Below, piece after piece: positions 33,490-42,450 of a stretch of DNA of 47,837 nucleotides. Position 1 is the stretch's first letter. Each line of letters opens with the position of its first letter. Location of the stretch: positions 1 to 47,837 of the IMG/VR virus record IMGVR_UViG_3300009788_000141, one strand, 5' to 3'. This stretch comes from a virus. Both the position numbers and the translations under genes were made by a program. The notes under the pieces were generated by a model. The model ran no database searches. It was not told where the DNA came from and worked only from the letters and a program-made list of their open reading frames with translations.

Positions 33490-34235
33490 AAAGTTTTGCT
33501 ACTCTTTACGAAGCAATTAGTGAGATTGAGCGAGATCTCTCTCGTGCGGATCAGGTATCTGTTACTCGAGTTCAGCAACAGACAAATTTAAATATTAGGG
33601 CTCGGGAGCTCTTGAATTATTCATATCAAATTGCAGGAGGAATACCTCAGGCATCTCTGGAATTAGTAGAAATTGGAATGAAACATTTTTCCTTTTTTAA
33701 AGAGATGGATGCGATGGAATGGGAAAATTGGTTAGATGCAGAATTTTTTCAACGAATTACTACAGACGCATCCCAGTATTCTGATTCTCCCTCAGATTTT
33801 CATCCCGCTCTTGTTCATTGCAGAGAAGGTGATGGATTTTCCTATACCTATCCCGAGATTATGTCTGGAGCATTTGAGGCTATTCGGGCAGCACTTGTTC
33901 ATAATCCTGATACTCGCAGAGCCTATTACCCATTTTTTAAAGATCATCACGGTTACAGGGCTAGTAATCCCACCAGAATCCCCTGTTCTTTAGGTTACCA
34001 GGCCTTTATCCGTACTATTCCGGGTTTGGGTCCACATCTTTTACTTCTTTACAGTCAAAGATCTTCAGATTTTGATAGATTCTGGCTTTCAGATGTTTGG
34101 TTTGCAAGGGCCTGGCAAATGCAGTTGTTAGACTCTCTTCAGGGGGAAGATCATTTCAAAGATCTTAAAGCAGGACCTCTTATGCATTCTATTCACAGTT
34201 TACATAGTTTTATCGATGACGAGGAAATTTACTGA
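33486..34235 (+). CDS. Thymidylate synthase/deoxynucleotide hydroxymethylase-like protein 2
   Basis: A 249-residue protein with a good match to the thymidylate synthase core. RIPCSLGYQAF (164-174) contains candidate nucleophile Cys167, YSQRSSD (189-195) is the phosphate-binding loop, and HSLHSFID near residue 240 resembles the H-x-Y motif that holds the deoxyribose, with Phe for Tyr. Asp203 lies exactly eight residues after Asp195, the place of Asn177 in E. coli ThyA, which is Asp in T4 dCMP hydroxymethylase. So hydroxymethylation of dCMP or another dNMP is a better guess than dTMP synthesis. The N-terminal folate-binding region is divergent. Confidence 0.7.
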   Translation: MKSFATLYEAISEIERDLSRADQVSVTRVQQQTNLNIRARELLNYSYQIAGGIPQASLELVEIGMKHFSFFKEMDAMEWENWLDAEFFQRITTDASQYSDSPSDFHPALVHCREGDGFSYTYPEIMSGAFEAIRAALVHNPDTRRAYYPFFKDHHGYRASNPTRIPCSLGYQAFIRTIPGLGPHLLLLYSQRSSDFDRFWLSDVWFARAWQMQLLDSLQGEDHFKDLKAGPLMHSIHSLHSFIDDEEIY

Positions 34236-34861
34236 TGATAGGTGATCGTACTCTTCGTATTTTTGGATTAGACCCTGGTCTATCCCATGGAGCTCTTGTT
34301 GCTTGTAAATTCAACATGACACGACAAGGCCCTGTTCTTTCAGAATTTCAACTGGTACATCGATGGGACAAACGAAAAAAAAAGATGAAGGCGAAGAGTC
34401 TGTCAATAAATTCTTCTCTCGGAGATATTGCTAAATTCACATTTGAGATGATGAATTCACTTCAACATGAACTTAACCTCGATGAATGGATAGGTTCTCC
34501 CCTGGCCATTGATTATGATCAAAATTCAGTTTACTACAGGACTCGAAGAGCCCAGGTGGTGAAGTTGGGTGAAGTCATTGGTTATTTGAGTAGGTCATTT
34601 CACGACCTTTTGATCTCTCCAGTACATATTACTTCCAGAGAAATTAGATCATGGTTGGATCTCCCTCTGAAATCTAGTAAGGATGATGTTCATGAAGCTT
34701 TCAGAATCTTTCTGATTGAATTTTCTTTGGATTCTTCTTTGGATGTTTTAGAATCTGGTGTTTTGAAGGACACTCATGGAGATCTCTTGGATGCATTTAT
34801 TCTTTGCCATTTTTTAGTTAGAGCTACATCAATCGTTCAATCTCAAGGGAAGGTATTTTAA
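34235..34861 (+). CDS. RuvC-like Holliday junction resolvase
   Basis: A 208-residue RNase H-fold protein. FGLDPGLSHGAL (10-21) has the first catalytic Asp, IDYDQNS the second strand, and DTHGDLLDAFIL near 184-195 the C-terminal acidic pair. The KSSKDDVHEAF segment fits the RuvC helix before it. It would resolve branched DNA before packaging. It shares one base with the TS-like gene (TGATG). Confidence 0.82.
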   Translation: MIGDRTLRIFGLDPGLSHGALVACKFNMTRQGPVLSEFQLVHRWDKRKKKMKAKSLSINSSLGDIAKFTFEMMNSLQHELNLDEWIGSPLAIDYDQNSVYYRTRRAQVVKLGEVIGYLSRSFHDLLISPVHITSREIRSWLDLPLKSSKDDVHEAFRIFLIEFSLDSSLDVLESGVLKDTHGDLLDAFILCHFLVRATSIVQSQGKVF

Positions 34862-34862
34862 A

Positions 34863-35981
34863 ATGCCCTATTCTAATAAATTTGCTCGACTGGTTTATCT
34901 GGCGGCTGAATTAAATCTGGCTATTCCCAGAGTAGTACAAAACTATGTTCCTCAGGGCGATTTGGTTGCTTCCATAGCTGCTGAGGGTATCATGGGAGCA
35001 GCAAGTCAATTCGATATTAGTGAACAACAACTAATAAATTTAAGGGACGAGGGAAGACAAAAGGGCCCTTTTACCGAACGAGAATTCAGGATGCTTCTAT
35101 CTAGTCAGGCAATCATCAATCTAGAAGAGGCTAGAAGTAATACCCCCATTGATGTTTATATGGCTAGAATGTCTTCTATCTCCTCTTTCTTTTTAAATCA
35201 GAATGGTTCTTCAATTGTGGATGCTCAAGCTTTAAATTTAAATTTATTGCATGAGAAACTCGAAAAAATCCCCAAATTTGCTTCTGGATTTGAGCCCTTC
35301 GATCTTGTTACTGGGGGATTTTATCAGGGTTTAGTAACAATTACTGCAAAAACAGGGCATGGTAAAACTACTGCAATGCTGGGATTGATGAAATATATAA
35401 GGGAAACTGAACAAAGCGATGAACAATGGTTCTTCGAGAATGAAATACCATTGATGATGATGAAATGGAAACTTAAAACAGTTGACAAGGGATTCTTCAC
35501 AGATAAAGATCAACTTTTTTGCGGAGAGATTGACATCGACAATATTATTGAAAAGGTTCAAGAAAATCCCAATCCCAATCGAGTTATTTATATCGATTCT
35601 CCCGATGTCATGGCTGGAGGTTCTGGGGAAGGAAAACGTTTTCTTCTGGATATGATTTTTCGTAAATTGGTAATCTTAAAGAACTTTTGTAAAATGGTTG
35701 TCGTTTCTTCCCAGGGAAAACAAAAAGATAAAGGAATCACGCTTGAATCTGGTTCTGATAGTTTTGACAAAGCCCGATATAGTGATATCATGCTGGGATG
35801 GAGGAGAATCCGTATGTTACCTGATGGTCTTGCAGAAGTCAAGGTAAATGTTCCCAAGAATCGTTTTGGAGCACCAGAACAACAATTGGTTTTCCATTTT
35901 GATTACAATACATTTGACTACGATATGCTTTTAGAAGATGAAAGAACTGAATTATTTGAATTGGGAGATGAATCATGGTAA
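34863..35981 (+). CDS. DnaB-like replicative helicase
   Basis: A 372-residue RecA-fold ATPase. It has a helical N-terminal region (residues 1-130), then FEPFDLVTGGFYQGL and the Walker A AKTGHGKTT at 162-170, Walker B RVIYIDSPD (240-248), and VVVSSQGKQKDK where DnaB proteins have motif H3. A KNRFGAPEQQLVFHFDY segment near the C-terminus resembles the DnaB motif 4 with arginine finger. It is shorter than host DnaB (about 470). The primase gene follows soon after. Confidence 0.8.
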   Translation: MPYSNKFARLVYLAAELNLAIPRVVQNYVPQGDLVASIAAEGIMGAASQFDISEQQLINLRDEGRQKGPFTEREFRMLLSSQAIINLEEARSNTPIDVYMARMSSISSFFLNQNGSSIVDAQALNLNLLHEKLEKIPKFASGFEPFDLVTGGFYQGLVTITAKTGHGKTTAMLGLMKYIRETEQSDEQWFFENEIPLMMMKWKLKTVDKGFFTDKDQLFCGEIDIDNIIEKVQENPNPNRVIYIDSPDVMAGGSGEGKRFLLDMIFRKLVILKNFCKMVVVSSQGKQKDKGITLESGSDSFDKARYSDIMLGWRRIRMLPDGLAEVKVNVPKNRFGAPEQQLVFHFDYNTFDYDMLLEDERTELFELGDESW

Positions 35982-36253
35982 ATGATAATGGAGATTCTCG
36001 TTCTGAAACAATTCTGGCTAAATTGATAGTTGTTTCTAGTTTGAAAATCGCTAATCAAATGCTAATTACACAATCACAAGATTTTCATGATGCTTTGGTA
36101 GTACAATCTGTGAGTAATGTAGGTCTTCTGTCTCCTGGCCTTCTTCAAAATTCGTTGATTGCTATTACTACTCTAACTCGTCTGCAAAACGAGTTGGGAA
36201 AAACACAATCTTTACTCACAAATGAGATGAAAGATATACTCCATGCGACTTAA
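35975..36253 (+). CDS. Unknown protein between helicase and primase
   Basis: 92 residues, helical, with ILAKLIVVSSLKIANQML near the N-terminus and ATTLTRLQNELGKTQSLL-like helix near the C-terminus. It overlaps both the helicase end and the primase start. A helicase loader or an accessory subunit is conceivable from the position but nothing in the sequence decides it. Confidence 0.55.
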   Translation: MVNDNGDSRSETILAKLIVVSSLKIANQMLITQSQDFHDALVVQSVSNVGLLSPGLLQNSLIAITTLTRLQNELGKTQSLLTNEMKDILHAT

Positions 36254-37097
36254 TGATTCCAATAGTGATAATGAACTCGTCATCAGATGCCCCTTTTGTG
36301 GTGATAGTAATGATCTCAGTCATGGCCATCTGAAGGTGAACATGATTACTGGTTTGTATTTTTGCATGAGATGTTCTCAGGGGGGGAAATTTTCAACAAA
36401 AGAAATGTTGAAATATTCGAGTCAAGAACAACTACTTATCCATAATGATACCCCTCTCCTTCCAGTTCCTAAAGAAGTAGTTAGTGAACATGATTTAAGA
36501 CTGGGTGCTGGGATGCCTCGAAAATCCTTTTTAGATCGATATCATGTTACTTTTCGAGGGTCACTCTGGGATGCATTTGAAATGAAGTATCCGGGAGGTT
36601 CAAGTGCAGGTGTTTATCTCAGAACACAAAATAAAATTTCATATATTGCGGGTGAAAAGGGGGTAGCATGGAAAGGCAAAGGGCCCTTGTTATCTTCTTT
36701 TTCTGAACCTATTCGTATAGTTGAGGGCCCGTATGATGTAATACAAAAAGGGGATGTCTGTGTTTTTGGGGCTATTACATCTAATATACTTCAGAAGTAT
36801 TTCCTGGGTCAATATGTAATATTAGCACCAGATGGTGATGTCTGGAGAAAAACTTATCTTGCACAACAAATTTACAAGGCTTTAGTTATCGCTCAGCAAA
36901 AGGGTGTTTGTATTATAGGTCTTGAACTTTTCAAAGATGGTAAAGACCCAGACGAAGTTAATCTTCAAGATATTATTTCTATTGCTTCGGATCAGATTTC
37001 TCATTTCAGGGATGATCTTCGTCATGTACTTGGGGTACCTAAAAAATCTTCAGACTTTGGTAGGAGATCTACTTTTAGAAATGTTCTTGCTATATAA
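36243..37097 (+). CDS. DnaG-type primase, zinc ribbon plus TOPRIM
   Basis: A 284-residue protein. The zinc ribbon has Cys16-Cys19 (CPFC) and Cys41-Cys44 (CMRC). The TOPRIM domain shows RIVEGPYDVI (catalytic Glu161) and LAPDGD (Asp197, Asp199). The RNA polymerase-like region between them is short compared with host DnaG, as in several phage primases. It probably makes primers for the DNA polymerase, working with the helicase. Confidence 0.85.
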   Translation: MRLNDSNSDNELVIRCPFCGDSNDLSHGHLKVNMITGLYFCMRCSQGGKFSTKEMLKYSSQEQLLIHNDTPLLPVPKEVVSEHDLRLGAGMPRKSFLDRYHVTFRGSLWDAFEMKYPGGSSAGVYLRTQNKISYIAGEKGVAWKGKGPLLSSFSEPIRIVEGPYDVIQKGDVCVFGAITSNILQKYFLGQYVILAPDGDVWRKTYLAQQIYKALVIAQQKGVCIIGLELFKDGKDPDEVNLQDIISIASDQISHFRDDLRHVLGVPKKSSDFGRRSTFRNVLAI

Positions 37098-37098
37098 T
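37088..37098 (+). promoter_or_regulatory. Extended -10 promoter before the kinase gene
   Basis: TTGCTATATAATTTATC at the very end of the primase gene, with TGC before TATATAAT. It belongs to the recurring motif group. The start codon of the kinase is about 25 bases downstream. Confidence 0.55.
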
Positions 37099-37121
37099 TT
37101 ATCTCAAACAGGAGAAAAATC

Positions 37122-37781
37122 ATGGGGAAGATTTTTATCATTGAGGGTCCTGCTGGAGCTGGAAAAACTACACTGATCCATAAAATTCTAGATGAGTATA
37201 ATGGTGCTGTTGAAATTACTAAGCCCTCAGAACAATTGGGAATTCCATTGGAAAGACCACGTGATTATGGTAAACAATTGAATTCTTCAGGTTTTGCTCT
37301 TACCAAAGATATAGCCCACCTTCTTTCTGCTTTTCATTTGTTGGAACATGAACGTCTCCCTCTTGTTTTAATCGATCGTTGTTTATTCTCTGCAATTATT
37401 TATGAGGGAATTAGGGCACAAAGAGCTACTGACCACATCTGGCCTTCTTTTTTGAAGTATTCACTTAATTTTATTGAAGACATGCTAGTTCAATACGCTC
37501 TTTATTCTCGTTTTTCAGTTTCACCAAGTATGATCGAAATCGTTCTTGTTGTTCCTTTACCTTATGAATATGTCCTTATAAATCGAAGACGAGATTCATC
37601 GAGGAATTACCCATTTTCTCTTTATGAAGAGTATCGTCGTTATGAAGAACTTGTAAATAATCTTCCTCTTAAACTAGATTCTCCCCGGTCTCTCATTCAA
37701 TTTAGGATGTATCGAGGTAGTGAATGGGTAGAGAAAGGGAATATTTCCTCACCTCTATCAGCAGAATTGATGACAACATGA
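37122..37781 (+). CDS. Deoxynucleoside monophosphate kinase
   Basis: A 219-residue P-loop kinase. GPAGAGKTT is at residues 9-17 and the DRC motif of thymidylate/deoxynucleoside kinases at LIDRCLFSAIIYEG (about 84-97). Later there is a LINRRRDS segment that may be the lid arginines. It would phosphorylate dTMP or a modified dNMP. Its neighbours (TS-like, dUTPase, polymerase) fit a role in supplying special dNTPs. It overlaps the polymerase start by ATGA. Confidence 0.78.
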   Translation: MGKIFIIEGPAGAGKTTLIHKILDEYNGAVEITKPSEQLGIPLERPRDYGKQLNSSGFALTKDIAHLLSAFHLLEHERLPLVLIDRCLFSAIIYEGIRAQRATDHIWPSFLKYSLNFIEDMLVQYALYSRFSVSPSMIEIVLVVPLPYEYVLINRRRDSSRNYPFSLYEEYRRYEELVNNLPLKLDSPRSLIQFRMYRGSEWVEKGNISSPLSAELMTT

Positions 37782-40114
37782 TGACACAACATGTTTATAT
37801 TGATATCAATCTCCGAGACCCTGAAGCTCGTCCGGGAAAGGGCTCTGTTCCAGCTAAGTATGCTATGGTAGGAATCGCTCCATCAAAGGCTAGATCCCAA
37901 GAATTTGATAATGATCCCTTTGGTTCTAAGACTTGGAAGTTCTTGGATAAGATCAAAAGAACCATAGAAGATTCTATTTATGCAACCAATCTCGTTAAAA
38001 CCCCAGTCATTCCTGGAAAGAAACCTCCCCTCAAATTAATCAGGGAATCTTATCCAGGTTTGATACATGAATTAAGGATAGTAAACCCAGAAAGGATATT
38101 GGCTCTTGGAGCTTTAGTAGCAGAAGCTCTTTGCCCCGGATTCAAGGATCTTCGGGAAGATCATGGGACACTATTTTATAACGAGGATTTAAAAACTTGG
38201 GTAGTTCCTACCTACCATTTTAGTGCCGTGGCTGACTCGCCTTCTTTAAATCGTATTTTAATCAGAGATCTTCAGCGCTTTTTTGAACTTCCAGATCCAG
38301 AACCCCATGGTTTTAATATCGTTACTGATCTTGACGATATCAATTTTCCGATAGATACAGAGATTTTCTTAGATATTGAGACTACCGGTTTTGATGAGGT
38401 AAATGATCAGATAACATCTCTTGGTTTTTGTTTTGATCTTGAGGTAAATAATGAGATTTACGTTTTACCAAACCCCGATAAAAATATTCTTAGAAGACTC
38501 TACACTATCATTAATAAACATGATCTTACCGTTGTGGGTCACAACCTGGCATTTGACCTTCGTTTTCTTTGGGAAAAAACTGGAATTTTCTGGGAGAACA
38601 AAATTCAGGACACTATGGTTCTTGCCTATTTGGTTGGCGAGAAACCTCTCAACCTCAAACATCTGGCCACATATCATACCGATAGGCCCGGCTCAAGAGC
38701 TTTTGGCAGCTTTGATAGTTTCGATTACCTCTCCGAGGATGTTATCAGTACTTACCTTATCTTTGGAATATTCTCAAAACAACTTGGGAATGTTTTCATT
38801 CGAGATCTCACAAGTGATCTGATCAAAGTTCTGATTGGAATGAAATCTAGAGGTGTTTATATTAATAGAAGTCTTCTTGAAGGAGTTGAAATTGATCTCC
38901 TGAAGGAAAAAGATGACTTAGAAAACAAATTACTTGATCTTTTTCAACAAGATTCCAACACAGAGAAGATAAATCTGGGAAGTCCAGATCAAATTGTAAA
39001 AGCTTTTCAAAAGAATGACATTACTCTTACAGAAAAGACGCCCAAAGGTAAATATACTGTTGCCGAGGACGTTTTGATTCAATTATCTGAAAATCACCCC
39101 GAAGCAGCTCTGTTACTTCAATATCGCAGTACTGAAAAGACCTGGGATACTTTTGTCAAGGCCTATCTTGAACAAACAACAAAGAATTCTCCCCTGCTTT
39201 ATCCCAGTCTGATATTAACTGGAGCCCGTACAGGTCGCCTTTCTTGTCGGAAGCCAAATCTTCAACAGGTTCCACGGTTAGGTCCCATCAAAACAGCTTT
39301 TGTTTCTCGATGGCCTCAGGGAAGGATTGGTCTGGTCGATTTTTCTCAGGCAGAACTCAGAGTCTTTGCTCTACTTTCTGGAGATGAGAAATTCGCGGAG
39401 ATGATTTTGTCTGGAGATGCTCATCTCGAAATCGCTTCTGTCCTTTTCAAGAAAAATCGTGAAGACATTTCTGCAGGAGAAAGAAAGAAATCGAAGGGTG
39501 TTACTTTTGGTCTTCTCTATGGGGGTGGTCCTCCCTATCTCGCCAAGAAAGCGGGAACATCTGTGGTTGAGGTCAAGAAGATCATGAAAGATTGGTTTTC
39601 TAATTTTCCTCGAGCCTCAACCTATTTAGATGAAATGAAGAAAGAAGGCATAAAATCTAAGTTAGTTAAAACTATCTTTGGTCGACAACGACCTTTAAGA
39701 GATGTAGTTATTGTTGAGGGAATCCATCGAGCACAAAGAATCGCTGTAAATTCCCCCATACAAGGTACTGCTTCAGACCTTAATCTCATGGTATTACTTT
39801 ATACTGCTAATTTTCTTCGAAGAGAAGGATTGAAGAGTCGTCCTTTTATGGCTGTTCATGACTCTTCACTGTTAGAAGTAGCAGAGGGCGAAGCGCTTCA
39901 TGTGGCAAAGGGGATTCAACAAGGTTTTGAAACAATTCTGGATTCTCCTTTGGGCGATTTACCTCTAGCGAAAGATATCCCCTTCCAGGGAGAACTAGCC
40001 ATCGGCAAAAGCTGGGCTGAGGTAGAATCTACAGCAGAAGACTACTATGATCCAGATATTATTTATCCCATGAATAGTTTAAAAAGAGAGGATTGGTATC
40101 ATGTTTCCCGATAA
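37778..40114 (+). CDS. UDG-like domain fused to family A DNA polymerase
   Basis: 778 residues from the first ATG of a double ATG at 37778. Residues 25-170 resemble a family 4/5 uracil-DNA glycosylase: GIAPSKARSQE (32-42) and VPTYHFSA (143-150). The 3'-5' exonuclease has LDIETTG (198-204), VGHNLAFD (253-260) and YLSED (317-321). The polymerase has motif A VDFSQAELR (Asp521), the O-helix RKKSKGVTFGLLYG (Arg569, Lys573, Phe577) and motif C VHDSS (Asp695), where Ser replaces the usual Glu after HD. It copies the phage genome. A similar UDG-polymerase fusion exists in phage SPO1. Confidence 0.88.
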   Translation: MMTQHVYIDINLRDPEARPGKGSVPAKYAMVGIAPSKARSQEFDNDPFGSKTWKFLDKIKRTIEDSIYATNLVKTPVIPGKKPPLKLIRESYPGLIHELRIVNPERILALGALVAEALCPGFKDLREDHGTLFYNEDLKTWVVPTYHFSAVADSPSLNRILIRDLQRFFELPDPEPHGFNIVTDLDDINFPIDTEIFLDIETTGFDEVNDQITSLGFCFDLEVNNEIYVLPNPDKNILRRLYTIINKHDLTVVGHNLAFDLRFLWEKTGIFWENKIQDTMVLAYLVGEKPLNLKHLATYHTDRPGSRAFGSFDSFDYLSEDVISTYLIFGIFSKQLGNVFIRDLTSDLIKVLIGMKSRGVYINRSLLEGVEIDLLKEKDDLENKLLDLFQQDSNTEKINLGSPDQIVKAFQKNDITLTEKTPKGKYTVAEDVLIQLSENHPEAALLLQYRSTEKTWDTFVKAYLEQTTKNSPLLYPSLILTGARTGRLSCRKPNLQQVPRLGPIKTAFVSRWPQGRIGLVDFSQAELRVFALLSGDEKFAEMILSGDAHLEIASVLFKKNREDISAGERKKSKGVTFGLLYGGGPPYLAKKAGTSVVEVKKIMKDWFSNFPRASTYLDEMKKEGIKSKLVKTIFGRQRPLRDVVIVEGIHRAQRIAVNSPIQGTASDLNLMVLLYTANFLRREGLKSRPFMAVHDSSLLEVAEGEALHVAKGIQQGFETILDSPLGDLPLAKDIPFQGELAIGKSWAEVESTAEDYYDPDIIYPMNSLKREDWYHVSR

Positions 40115-40337
40115 AAGTCCTAGTCTTCGTTATGTAAAAAGTCGAATCGCCTTTGATAAACAACTTTATCTAGAATTGGAGGCAGAAAAGGATCAAATCA
40201 TCAATCACAATCTTGATATTGAGGGGGTTAGAACAGAGGGTTTTGATTTAAAGAGATACACTGATCTTTGCATCCAACAAAAACTTATAGAAATTGATGC
40301 CTCTTATTGGAAAGGTTTCTGGCATGATAAGACCTAA
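40101..40337 (+). CDS. Small unknown protein
   Basis: 78 residues, charged, with YLELEAEKDQIINHN and a C-terminal SYWKGFWHDKT. It overlaps the polymerase end (14 bases) and the exonuclease start (14 bases). No motif recognised. Confidence 0.6.
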   Translation: MFPDKSPSLRYVKSRIAFDKQLYLELEAEKDQIINHNLDIEGVRTEGFDLKRYTDLCIQQKLIEIDASYWKGFWHDKT

Positions 40338-41148
40338 AAGATTGGTTGATGGCGGATATCTTACTTGGACCTATGGGGCCAGTCCTTTTGGTCTTGCTCA
40401 GTGGGGGAAGGCTGCCTATAAGAAATATGATCGAAAATCTGATTCTCTTATGTTAATGGATAGCTCTCATAATCTCAGAAAAGATTATGCAGAAGATTAC
40501 AAGGGTCATCGTGCAGAAAGATATGATAAAGACGATGAGAGGATAGCTGCAAAAGAACGAGTTGATATGTTAAGGGAAATGATCGAAGAAGACCCACGTA
40601 TCCACTCTCTTCAGATTGATGGGTTAGAGGCTGATGATTTGATTGCTTGTTTCATTCATCTTAGACTTCTTAACAGACCTGTTTCTCTCATTGGTGTGGA
40701 TAAAGATTTACTTCAACTACCTACGGGTTCTATTAAAATGTCTGATCACAAGGGTCAGGTCGTTGGCCTTAAGAAATTTGCTAGATCACTGCCAAAAATC
40801 CTACATGATGAGATTTTAAGACCAGAACATGTTCTTTTGACATTAGCTCTTTATGGTGATAAATCTGACAATGTCCCTCGAGTTGTTAGCAAGGTTAATG
40901 AAGTCATCCCCATCATTCGTAACGAAAAACCTTTCTCTCAAGCTAAACTCATTTATGGTAATCGGTTTATAAGTAATCTCTGGTTAACCGTTCTTCCTTT
41001 TCCCGGGATTATCAGCACTGAACCATCAATAGGGAAACTACCTGACATTCTAGATAGATTAGGTCCCGGGTGGATTGGTGGAGATTTTAAAATCAATCGT
41101 GAATTGATAGAACAAATCGATGCTTATCTCTTACAAGGAGAATTCTAG
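40324..41148 (+). CDS. 5'-3' exonuclease / flap nuclease (PIN fold)
   Basis: 274 residues from the ATG at 40324, with AAAGG upstream; the in-frame ATG at 40294 has no site. It has LRKDYAEDYKGHRAER, the arginine/lysine-rich helical motif of flap nucleases. QIDGLEADDLIA and GVDKDLLQL carry catalytic acidic residues and ALYGDKSDNVP is the H3TH region. It would remove RNA primers and degrade host DNA as T7 gp6 and T5 exonuclease do. It is separate from the polymerase, as in many phages. Confidence 0.83.
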   Translation: MIRPKRLVDGGYLTWTYGASPFGLAQWGKAAYKKYDRKSDSLMLMDSSHNLRKDYAEDYKGHRAERYDKDDERIAAKERVDMLREMIEEDPRIHSLQIDGLEADDLIACFIHLRLLNRPVSLIGVDKDLLQLPTGSIKMSDHKGQVVGLKKFARSLPKILHDEILRPEHVLLTLALYGDKSDNVPRVVSKVNEVIPIIRNEKPFSQAKLIYGNRFISNLWLTVLPFPGIISTEPSIGKLPDILDRLGPGWIGGDFKINRELIEQIDAYLLQGEF

Positions 41149-41150
41149 TA

Positions 41151-41738
41151 ATGGATGAATTTCAAGAACTTCTATTAAAGATTATGGCTGTAAGAAAACT
41201 GCGTGAAACTGCTTCACAAAGTTTAGCATCAGCAAAAGATGCTTTCAAGGAAGAGACTACCCCCCTGACGACAAGCTTGAGTTACTTGAAAGATAGAGAA
41301 GATGAATTGGAAGAATTATATCGTTCGACGGGTCGTCCTCTTGTAGAAGAGGGAGATTTTAAATATCCAACAAGGAAAAGTACATTTCTAGAGATTCATG
41401 ATCTTTCAGAACTCATTAACTTTTGTCTGTCACAATTTAATCAGGGTCTTATTATTGACATTGCAAAGGAGCGTGAAATTGTTCAAATTCTAGCACGAGA
41501 GGGTAGGGAAGATTTGTTATTGGTAGAACCTACTATCATTGAGAAGGCTATCAAAACTTCCATTATAGAAATGAATAAAGGTGTTGCTGAAGTAATTGAA
41601 ACCAAGAACATTTCTATCCCCAAGAAAACTATTGATAAACATATTGAGGCTATTAACCCTATGATTTTCTTTGAAGAGGAAAAGAATCTTTTTCTAAAAG
41701 AAACAGAACCATCACGAGAAGAAGAGGGCCTAGAATGA
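41151..41738 (+). CDS. Unknown coiled-coil protein
   Basis: A 195-residue acidic protein with an N-terminal helix (ETASQSLASAKDAFKEE) and long helices to the end. The layout, a coiled coil then RPLVEEGDFKYPTRKST, is reminiscent of host-nuclease inhibitor or Gam-like proteins, though I do not see a decisive motif. It overlaps the next gene by ATGA. Confidence 0.55.
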   Translation: MDEFQELLLKIMAVRKLRETASQSLASAKDAFKEETTPLTTSLSYLKDREDELEELYRSTGRPLVEEGDFKYPTRKSTFLEIHDLSELINFCLSQFNQGLIIDIAKEREIVQILAREGREDLLLVEPTIIEKAIKTSIIEMNKGVAEVIETKNISIPKKTIDKHIEAINPMIFFEEEKNLFLKETEPSREEEGLE

Positions 41739-42247
41739 CAATTTACCTTCCTTATGCTTCATTGAAAGAATCTGCTACCTGTTTACATACAGGTTTGCTA
41801 TATATACAAACTAACAGAATCAACTCCCTTTTCCGGGAAATTTTTTTTCTCAAAAATTCTCATAGACGAAATTTTGCACGGACCTTGGATTCCCGGGTCT
41901 GGCAAGGTTATGAGGCCATACTTTGGTTATACTGGGGTGTTTGTATTGATGAATTGGTTGAAAACAGAGGGAAAAGCAGTAAATTTTATCCACTTCCTTC
42001 TTTGTTAAATCTAGAATTAGATATCCCTCCCTGGTTGGGTGATGATGTTTTTCATGATAGTCATCAAAGCAGATTAATTCGTCATTACGAGTCCTTACTC
42101 GCTTCTAAATTATGGGATGGGAGTGTTTTACCCTACCCTGAACAATTCAATATCAGTAGTGAACTTGTTACCCGTACACCTTTTAACTCTTCAATAAAAA
42201 GTAAAGATTCTGTTTTAGATGTTCTTGCTAAATATTTTATATCATAA
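41735..42247 (+). CDS. Endonuclease V / pyrimidine dimer glycosylase-family-like protein
   Basis: A 170-residue protein with the pattern YLPYASLKESATCL, SRVWQGYEAILWLYWG, and PPWLGDDVFHDSHQSRL (98-114). That order is found in the family related to pyrimidine dimer DNA glycosylase (MSMEG_6728-like). Members open DNA at a damaged base. Here it could repair ultraviolet damage or act on modified or host DNA. The catalytic N-terminal Thr (T4 DenV uses Thr2) is present as the second residue. Confidence 0.65.
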   Translation: MTIYLPYASLKESATCLHTGLLYIQTNRINSLFREIFFLKNSHRRNFARTLDSRVWQGYEAILWLYWGVCIDELVENRGKSSKFYPLPSLLNLELDIPPWLGDDVFHDSHQSRLIRHYESLLASKLWDGSVLPYPEQFNISSELVTRTPFNSSIKSKDSVLDVLAKYFIS

Positions 42248-42264
42248 AAACGGGATTTTGTCCA

Positions 42265-42450
42265 ATGAAAAAAGAAGATATAGAGACAATTACTCTTACC
42301 CTGATTGAAGGTGACATCGCTATGGACAAGTTGAGATCAATAGAAAAAACAGTAGATGCTTTTGAAGCTACACCTGTTGCTGCATTGACGGATGAACAAA
42401 CCTATACAGCTCAATTTATAAAAGAATTGAAAAGGATTTTAAACGAATGA
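42265..42450 (+). CDS. Small helical protein
   Basis: 61 residues, acidic and helical, KKEDIETITLTLIEGDIA then AALTDEQTYTAQFIKELK. It is coupled to the next gene through a 4-base overlap. The function is unknown. Confidence 0.6.
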   Translation: MKKEDIETITLTLIEGDIAMDKLRSIEKTVDAFEATPVAALTDEQTYTAQFIKELKRILNE

